NCBI GenBank assembly: GCA_028284365.1 | Contig: JANQRW010000017.1 | Location: 28,786-92,785 of the forward strand | From: Marinicella sp. | Lineage (GTDB): Bacteria > Pseudomonadota > Gammaproteobacteria > Xanthomonadales > Marinicellaceae | Length of the DNA stretch: 64,000 bases | Direction of reading: 5' to 3' | Part shown: positions 52,181 through 61,100 of the stretch, in pieces | Position numbering within the stretch: the first letter of the stretch is position 1 | Layout of the letters: each line of letters starts with the position of its first letter | Made by a program: the position numbers and the translations under genes | Notes under the pieces: model-generated | What the model was told of the DNA's origin: nothing | The model's input: only the letters and a program-made list of their open reading frames with translations | Databases searched by the model: none

Positions 52181-55100
52181 ATGTTTAAGCACGTAAGCTT
52201 TTTATTATTGGTATTTGTCTCGTTCAACGTCTATTCACAAGTTGAAATTCCACAAACCGTTCAGGATCAAATCGTTGCAGATGTGATTGCAGACAAAGGG
52301 TATATAGATACAGCGGAAGTTGATGCTCGAATTCGGTTGTGGAAGATTGAGCAACCACCATCAGCTGCCTCGGGTGAAATGATCGAGTCAGGAAGCTGTC
52401 AAAACGATTGTGTCCAATCGGGTGGTAATGACTCCCTGCCTAAACCCAGAAATGTAAAAATCAAAGGCAAAAAAATTGGGGATGATTTCACCCAAAATTT
52501 CGTGGTGAAGTGGAAAAGGCCCAAAGCTTTACCAAGTGGCAGTCCATACAAACTGAAGAACTACCGAGTTATCTTATCAAAAAATGGCAAAACTTATAAA
52601 AAATATAAAGTTAAGGCTGAATTTAAAAACAATGGAAGTCCCAAAAAACACCAGCGACTGAAATTAAGAAACCTGGATGTGGCAGTGTATACAGTTCAGG
52701 TCAGGGCCAGGTATAAAGAATCAACAAGCAATAAGAACGCCACCTTGTCAAAATCCTCTGAACTGAGTTCAAAATGGACTGACTCTCAATCTGGTAAAAC
52801 AAAACAAGACCCAGCAATGCTCAGCAGTATCAGTGGTTCTCAAATTGTCATTTGTGAGTTTTCTATAGATGGTATGCCAATACAAGGTGGCAAAGATTAT
52901 GAATTGTCTTTAATTACAGGTGCAGATTGTTCGGATGCGGGCATTCAGGACATACACCTCTCTCAAATGCATTTTTTTGTACCTAATTTAAGGTCATTGA
53001 ATCTGAGTAATAATCCTGCTATCACAAATATATCCGGTTTGAGACAGCTGAATTACTTGGAATGGCTGAGACTTGATTTTAATACCGGTCTTGATATGAC
53101 TCTGCCACAGAATGATTTGTCTGTTTTTGATAGTCTTGAGACACTCTACCTGAAGGGGTTAAATTTACTGGAAATACCAGCATTGCCTGAAAATGTAACC
53201 TATTTAAACCTCAGCAAGAACAAAATATCCAATAATGCGGGAGGCTTTTGGCCCAGGGACCCGCTGTCCACTTTGGTGATTAATAACAATGCCACTTCAT
53301 TCAATGATAAATTTGATGTTACTGGCACATATACTTTGACTGACCAGTTTGTTGGTCAAATGGTTTTGCTAAATATGCAACTTGAAACACTACAAATCAG
53401 AAACAGCCTGTTTACTGAGGCTGATGGTTTCAGTTTTGTTTCTGGTTTGAACCTTAAATCACTGGATTTAAAAGGCGATCACTTGAAAAAACACCTGGAT
53501 TACAGCACCTGGAATCAAGGCCTTTGTTTTATGAATCTGGAATCAAATAACATAGAAACCATCAGTGGCTATACCCCAATTCAGAGTCTGAGTTTAGTAA
53601 ATAACAACAACCTGAAAAAGGTTGAGTTATTGACTGACCCAAATCACAAACCAGCCTATATCGGACTCACTGGTTCAGATGCTTTGTTGTGTACTGAACA
53701 CAATAAAATTTCAGATTCTACTGCAGCTGCCATACTGGACATGAGCGGTGTACCTGGCAGCGGCAACATTGCTTGTCCACTGTGGCAAATTCCACCCAAA
53801 TTGGACGAGAGTGATTCCTGTAAACCGGACCCGTTACAATCACTGTCGGCCTATAAAAATACTGCAAGTAACTGGAGCACGGTTACTTGGGATGAAAGTA
53901 CCGATCCGCTGGTGGATTATCAGCGTTGGGGTGTGACCAAGCACCGGGTTGATTTTTATCAGAATGATGTGTTGCTGGGATCTGTGGATCAGGCCCTTGG
54001 AGCCAATTATGCAACATCTGAATTCGTTGGTGCAGACAAGGTAACGGTAAGTGCCTGTGTTGGTGAATATTGTGGTTACGAAATTGATACCAGCCAGATT
54101 GAAGAAGGTGGTTTGGGTACAGTCAGTGCCTTGGATGAAGAGTGGACAATTCCAGCTCAGGATTCTTTCAAAATAAAATTCACATACAATCAAACAGATT
54201 TCACCCAACCCTTGGGTCAGCCTGAACATTTTGAAGTAACACCTTTGGTTAATGGACAGCCTTCAAAATCACCACTTATCATTAACGTTGATGGGTCATA
54301 TCAGTCAGAATGGAGCACTTCGATGTTGGATAGGACCACTTACAGTGAAGTACTCTTCAGTGTCAGAGCATGTAGGGTAGATGTTGGTTGTGGTGCTGTT
54401 ACTTACATTGATGTCCAGAACCCAGATCCGTATGTACCAACGGTCAATTCTTTTGAGGTATATGAGGACAGTGATACCCAGCGCCGATACCTTACCTGGG
54501 AAATTGATGAACAGCTTACGGGAGTAACGCACTATTTAATCAGGGCCAAAAGACTTACTGACATCTTAAATGAATATACAGTAAGTGCTGATGACCCTGA
54601 CTACTTGATCCTTAATGGAACCTTTCCTACCAAATATGACATCACTGCCTGTATTGATGCAAATTGTGGGGTATCATTGGAAGACAGCATCAGTTTTGAC
54701 CAGGGTCTATACATGCCCTTAAGTCTCGGTGCATCGTGGTCACCTGACAAAAACCATTTTTCAATTCGATTCAATTATCCGAACTGGCAGGATTTAGGTT
54801 TGGCATCAGCTCCGAAAGAACCTGAGTATTTTGAGATCAGGTCTGACTTTCCACAAAATGATGGCACTTTTTTACTTGCAACGGTCAACTGGATCAGCGG
54901 TGCTTATCAGTCGGGATGGGAATCTCCATTAATTGATAGAACCAATACATTGGGTACATCGTTTAATGTTCGTGCTTGTCGCAGTGACATGGGGTGTTCT
55001 CATTATGCTTCAATTGCTGTTAACGAGCCAGTTATGGGTGATTTGGAGTTACCGAATGTCATTGGTTTAAGTGCCACAGTTGATTTAACTGATAAATCTA

Positions 55101-58100
55101 TTTTACTGAATTGGTCGTATGATAATAGCGCTGATGAAGCATTGGCTTTGATTGATTACCTGAAGATCACTGAAAAACAACCTAAGAGGAGAGAGGATAC
55201 TCTTGTAAATTACGGTTTGGCTACACAACAAGGCGACGAATTGGTTTATTACTCGCACCAAATAGAAGCCAAAACGATGAAATTAAGTCGATTTACCAAT
55301 GGTTATTATGATTACACGGTATCGGCCTGTTACCGGAACGAGAGTGATGATGAAGTTTGTTCTAATTCTGCCACATTTGCAGGTGGTGTCAATGAAGTAA
55401 CTGCGCAATTCGAAAACCCAACGGTGGCTGTGAGTATGCTGGAGATAACCGATGTAAGTGCAGAAGCTGGTTACTTGTGTATGGATGAGAGAGGGTGTCA
55501 AAATGGAAGTCCAAATCATGGTGACCGGACTCCCGTGGAAAACATAACTTGGCAAATGCCGGTCAGAAATGATGGTTTCAAACCGGACTATTTTTTACTC
55601 AAATCAAAACCAGGTTATGGAACAGGGCAGACCTCCTTGAACCAGCCAGTTTGTAACAGTGTAGTGGTTGATGAAAACTCAGGGGGCTTAATCACAAAAC
55701 CAGTCTATGAAATACGGGTAGATGTAAAATCTATCAAAACTGAGGGTGCATCAACAACAACCTGGACCACAAAAGGTATTTGTGAAGATTTATACATAAA
55801 AAACCAAACGGTTGTTCCTGATCCTCGTCCGGTTAATGGTCCAAGAGCAGGCAAATGGTTGGTATCAGCCTGTGTTAATGGTGTTGGTTGTGGTAATCCG
55901 TTCACATATGTGTGTGATGAGAATGAATCAGTGTGTTATAACCAATCAGCGTCTTCTGTAACCAATGATTCGAATAACAGATTCTCTTCAGTTGATCCTG
56001 GTTCGCTTCAACCTGGCTCATTCTGGAACAAGTCACTGGCTGGAACAGGTTGGCATTTGTATTGGGTTAATGGGCTTAACCAAACAGCTCAGGATGGTCG
56101 TTATGGTCGTGCCTATGACATGGTTGGTTACTGGTTCTCCTACCAGCAAGTGGATGAGAAATGGATTCCGGTGTGGTATGAGGCACGACTTCGTCAACAA
56201 CCTGGTCTGATCGAGGGCAGGGCCTATTTACAAGGTAATCTATATATCCATAAACGAACCTCATCTCCGGGTGAGCCGATTGAAATTTCCGAGATTGATA
56301 CCGGCAACATACAGTTGCTGATACATGAAAATGCTTCCTGTACACCAGCGCCGTGTGAAGACACCAGCCAACATGCAACCATGATATTGGATCTTGATTA
56401 TGAGAAAAACTTTTTCACACCGCCCGGTGATTCAGATAATGTCTTTCCTTACACCAGGGAAGAGGATGGCGCCCTGAGGCTTGAGATCAAGGACATAGCA
56501 ATAGACCTGTTTAATTCCAACAGGTATAAAGCCTTCAATGACAACGACCATTATCAGGGCCTGTGGCAGCGAAACATATTCAATCCCGATAACAATCCCA
56601 TGGCATCAGCCGAAATGAGCATGCTGAACTGGATTAATGGTGGGTTGGAGAATGATTTATTTGTGTATTTTGATGGTTCGGGTAATCCTGTTTGGCTGGC
56701 CAGTCAAACTTGTCCGCAGATGAACGTAACAGAGGGTTTCTGCCTGAATGCCAGTTCAGAGGTTCCACCAGCGACATATTTCGATGAGTTTCTTGCTGAA
56801 AGTGGTAGAACACTGGTTATGATGCGTTTCGGTTATAACCCATTGATGCAAAAACCAATGGACTGGTTATTGGAAGTAAGCCGAGTGTACGTGGGTGATT
56901 TTGGTCGCGAGTTTGAAACCAGTGATACCGACACCGAATTCAGAAAGGCAAAATTCTGGCTTAATGTTGATCGGGACATTGATGGCAGACAAATCACGAT
57001 CAATGATATGGGAACTGATCAAGCCTCAATGCTGGAACTTGAAAAACGGGCTAATTTGCATGGCATATTCTATGACATTGAACCAATCACTGATATCTCG
57101 GTTAATACATGTGATCCAAATGTGGTTGGTTCATGCTTGGTATTGTTGAATTGGTATACCGACGATAAATTCCCGAGCATAGCACCTTATGTGATTAAAA
57201 ACGGTGCCAATGCGATCAGACTACAGGATTACATCACTGCCAATCCAGATGAAATTGAATGTGACGATTCAAGTGTACCGACCAATGTATACAGTAAAAG
57301 TGGCTTCAGGTGTGAATTCAAGACGGCAGCGAACTATGTCTTCCAATTACATAAAGACAAGTATGAATCGAGCGGCACAGAAGTCATTGCCCAATCACAA
57401 ACTTTATTTATCAAAGGCTGTCATTCAGGCAACTGTGGCGCAGGTTACCAGCCTGCCTACGCAGCCACAGTTAACCCAGCACAACATACCTTGAATTCTG
57501 ATAACAGTTCAAGCCTGGTTGGTTTTACATCCGGCCAAATGGCAGTGGACATGAGTGGTGCGGCGACTTACTCAGTACCGATCTTTGCACCAGCTGGCAC
57601 TGGTGGTTTAAGCCCCAGCCTTGCACTTGCCTATCATTCCCACGGTACCAATGACATCGCTGGCGTGGGTTGGGGCATAGCTGGCACATCCAGCATCAGC
57701 AGGTGTCTAAGAAACGCAGAGCAGGATGGCATAGGATTGGATGAATACAAGCCAATCACCCTGACCAATGAAGACGCCTTTTGTCTGGATGGACAGAAAT
57801 TGTTACAAGTACCAAGTTCTACCATCAGTCATGGTGAAAATGGGGCTGAATACCGCACCGAAATCGAGGGTTTTTCCAGAATTAAAGTGGTGGGCCAAAG
57901 CCTGGGTGGACCTGACACGTTTGAAGTGAGGTTGAAAAATGGTGAAATCAGAACCTATGGTTCATCCAGCACGGATTTTAATGCGCAGGTCAAAAGTGCC
58001 GATGGCAGTGCAGTGGTCAGCTGGCTGTTGAATAAAATTGCTGATCGCCATGGTAACGAAATCTGGTTTGTGTGGGACACCAGTAAAATCGGTGAAACCT

Positions 58101-61100
58101 ATTTACAAAAAGTGGAATACACGCATAACAGCAGTTTCATCAACCCACAAAACGTCATTACATTTAACTACGAGGAACGCCCTGACCAAAACATGGGCTA
58201 TGCCAATAAAATAGTTAACAAAAACCACCAACGACTCAAGAGCATATCCACCCAACGCAGAAAAACCCTGGCGGGAAGTTTACAGACCATCCGCAAACTC
58301 GATTTGACTTACATCCAGTCACCTTTATCTGGCCTGTCATTAATTTCAGCCATCACTGAATGTGTAGATGCGGCCAGTAGCCAATGTTTACAGCCAGTGA
58401 GGTTTGATTGGAGTTCGGATGGCAGCGAAGACTGGTTCAGACCCCTTGATAGTAATCGTCCATCTTATTCTGATATTGGTCGCATGAACCAGAACATCGG
58501 CTCATTAAAGCCGATCGATCTTAATGGTGATGGGGCCAGTGAGTTCGTCTTTCCTTTCTATAAAGAGAATGGTGGCGTTAATCCTGAATTCAGGTTCGCT
58601 TTGGCTGGTAACAGTGACTTAATCGATATCAAGGGCTCGGCCACATTGGGTCACCCGCATAACAATGAATATTGTTCAGAAAACTTAAATGGCTTTTACA
58701 ACCGCACCTGTAACACTGATATTCAGCCTGCTGAACCTGAAAAAAATTCGATTAATGACAATGATTACTATGTTTATGATTTTAATGGTGATGGTTTTGA
58801 TGATTTATTATCCCCCGTTAAAGAGCAGGGTAGCAGTAACCTGTCCTACTGGACCATCAGTTATTCCGATGGCGAAAGGTTGTGTCAGTTCGCAAGTGAC
58901 GGCGCAGATTGTAGAGACCAGGAAAAGCTGGGTGTCAGGTGGCACGAGAATGCCCATGCACAAACCTTTGCTGATTTCACAGGAGATGGTGTTCCGGATT
59001 TATTGGCATTTGATGTGGTTAGCGATGTGGTTGGATTAAAACCATACACTTCTTTAGGTGCTAATGCTTATTTGCATGTCACTGAGTACGATGACAGTTT
59101 GGATAGCATGGCTTTTAACGGCAATACCCAAATCGCTCAGGTTAAACTGGACCTGGGTCAGATTCCGTTGCACGATTATGAGATACTCTGTGCCGATTTA
59201 ACCACGCCACCTGCAGGATTACCCCAGTATATAGAGTGTTCAGAGACAGAGTTCACTGGTATGAAGCTGCTTTCGAAAGTGGATGCCATCAGCCCTTTGG
59301 CTTCAGATTTTAATGGTGATGGTTTAAGCGATTTACTGGTGACATATAAATACGTCATTTCAGACACCACACAAGAAGGAGAACAGCCCTCATCAGACAC
59401 CACTGATTCTGATGGTAATCGGTGGATAAAAATTTGGGCGGTGCATTCTTATGTGCCAACTTCGAGTCCTACAGGAGAGTTGGCAGGAGAGTTGAAATTA
59501 ATTCAAAACATTGGCATGGCAACGGGGTTTGGGCCGATATGGGTATCTGGTGATGGTGGTTTAACGGTTAACGAATTCTCTGATCCTGATTTGATTGAAT
59601 TTGGTCCTAATGAGGCGTTATCGGTGATTGATGTCAACGGTGACTATCTGGCAGACCTGGTTTCCTCCAAAGGCGTATTCATTAATGAAAACGGCACTTT
59701 TGGTGACATGGTTGCATTTAATGTTGATGATAACAACCTGTATACCCAAGCCATGGCTGTCAATGCTGATTATGACCAAGGGGAAATGGATGATGACTTT
59801 AAATACCTCCTTCAGCACATCGATGTGGATTTTGATGGAGATTTGGATGTACTTTATCCTGATCCTGAGACTGGTGTAGGCCCAGTTAATTACAGCTATC
59901 GGACACTGGAATATTCGGCAACAGGCGGTTATAGCTATTCCAGCCGAAAAATACCTAGCTCCAGTATTTTAGCGAGAAAATCAGACTCCAAAGCAGCACA
60001 TAACACGCACCTCTTTTTTGATTTAAATGGTGATGCCCACATCGACCAACTCCACATCAAAAGGGGGACAAATAATGATGATGAAAGGCGCGAACAGTTT
60101 GCTAATGATGATTGGAAAGCCAGAGACAAGATCATCGCCATAAGGAAAACCGAACCCACTGGCAATGGTCTGGTTGATGAAATCAGGTTCACCTATGAAT
60201 CAGCCACACTGCCTACCGTTTATGCCAGAGAAACAGATGGCTATAAGATAACCGACTGGGGTAATGGCTCTGCAGTGCTTGACATGAAAACGCCGATGTA
60301 CCTGGTCAGGCGTGTTGACCAAAAATCACCGTTAAAAAATACATCTGAGAATTTTGCCTCAGTGCTTTATCACTACAAAGGCATGAAACTGCAGGGTGGA
60401 GGCCGTGGTTCTCTTGGTTTTGCTGAAGTCTCGAGCATAGACCTGGTGAACAAAATAGGCACCCAAACCAGATACCGCCAGGATTTCCCATACACTGGTA
60501 TGCCAGAATGGACCATGCGCAGTCATTACGCTGCCATTAACCCAGCAGCCACCGAGCTACTGAGTTGTACCATTGGTGATGCCGCGTGTGACTTTAACCA
60601 GTGCATGGGTGATGACTGTATGGATCCGGTAATCGATGGTTTAACTGCTGATTCGATTTCAGACAGCTTGAATGAATACGCTGAGGTTAGCCAGGCCAGC
60701 TTGGCAGATAGCATCTACCCTTATCTGTATAAATCGATTGAGTCTCAATATGAATTGGACAGCACTGAGGCTTATGCCGCCACTGAAACAGTGATGACTT
60801 ACCATGATGTGGCCTCACCAGCTGCTTTTTATGGCAATATTCATGAAACATATAACCGAACTTGTGATGGCTTCACTGAGGTGGTTAATAGTGAGGGCAT
60901 CACTGAATTACAATGTAACAAAGTCACCGAAATCGAAACGGTCAACACCTATGGTGCTTCACAACAAAATGTAACTGAATGGATTCTGGGCAGATTAACC
61001 AGGAGTGTGGTCTATAAGCGGCGTTATGATGCGGCTGGTCAGGTCAGTGACACACTGAACAATACCACTGACTTCAAATACGATACTTCCACAGGCCAGT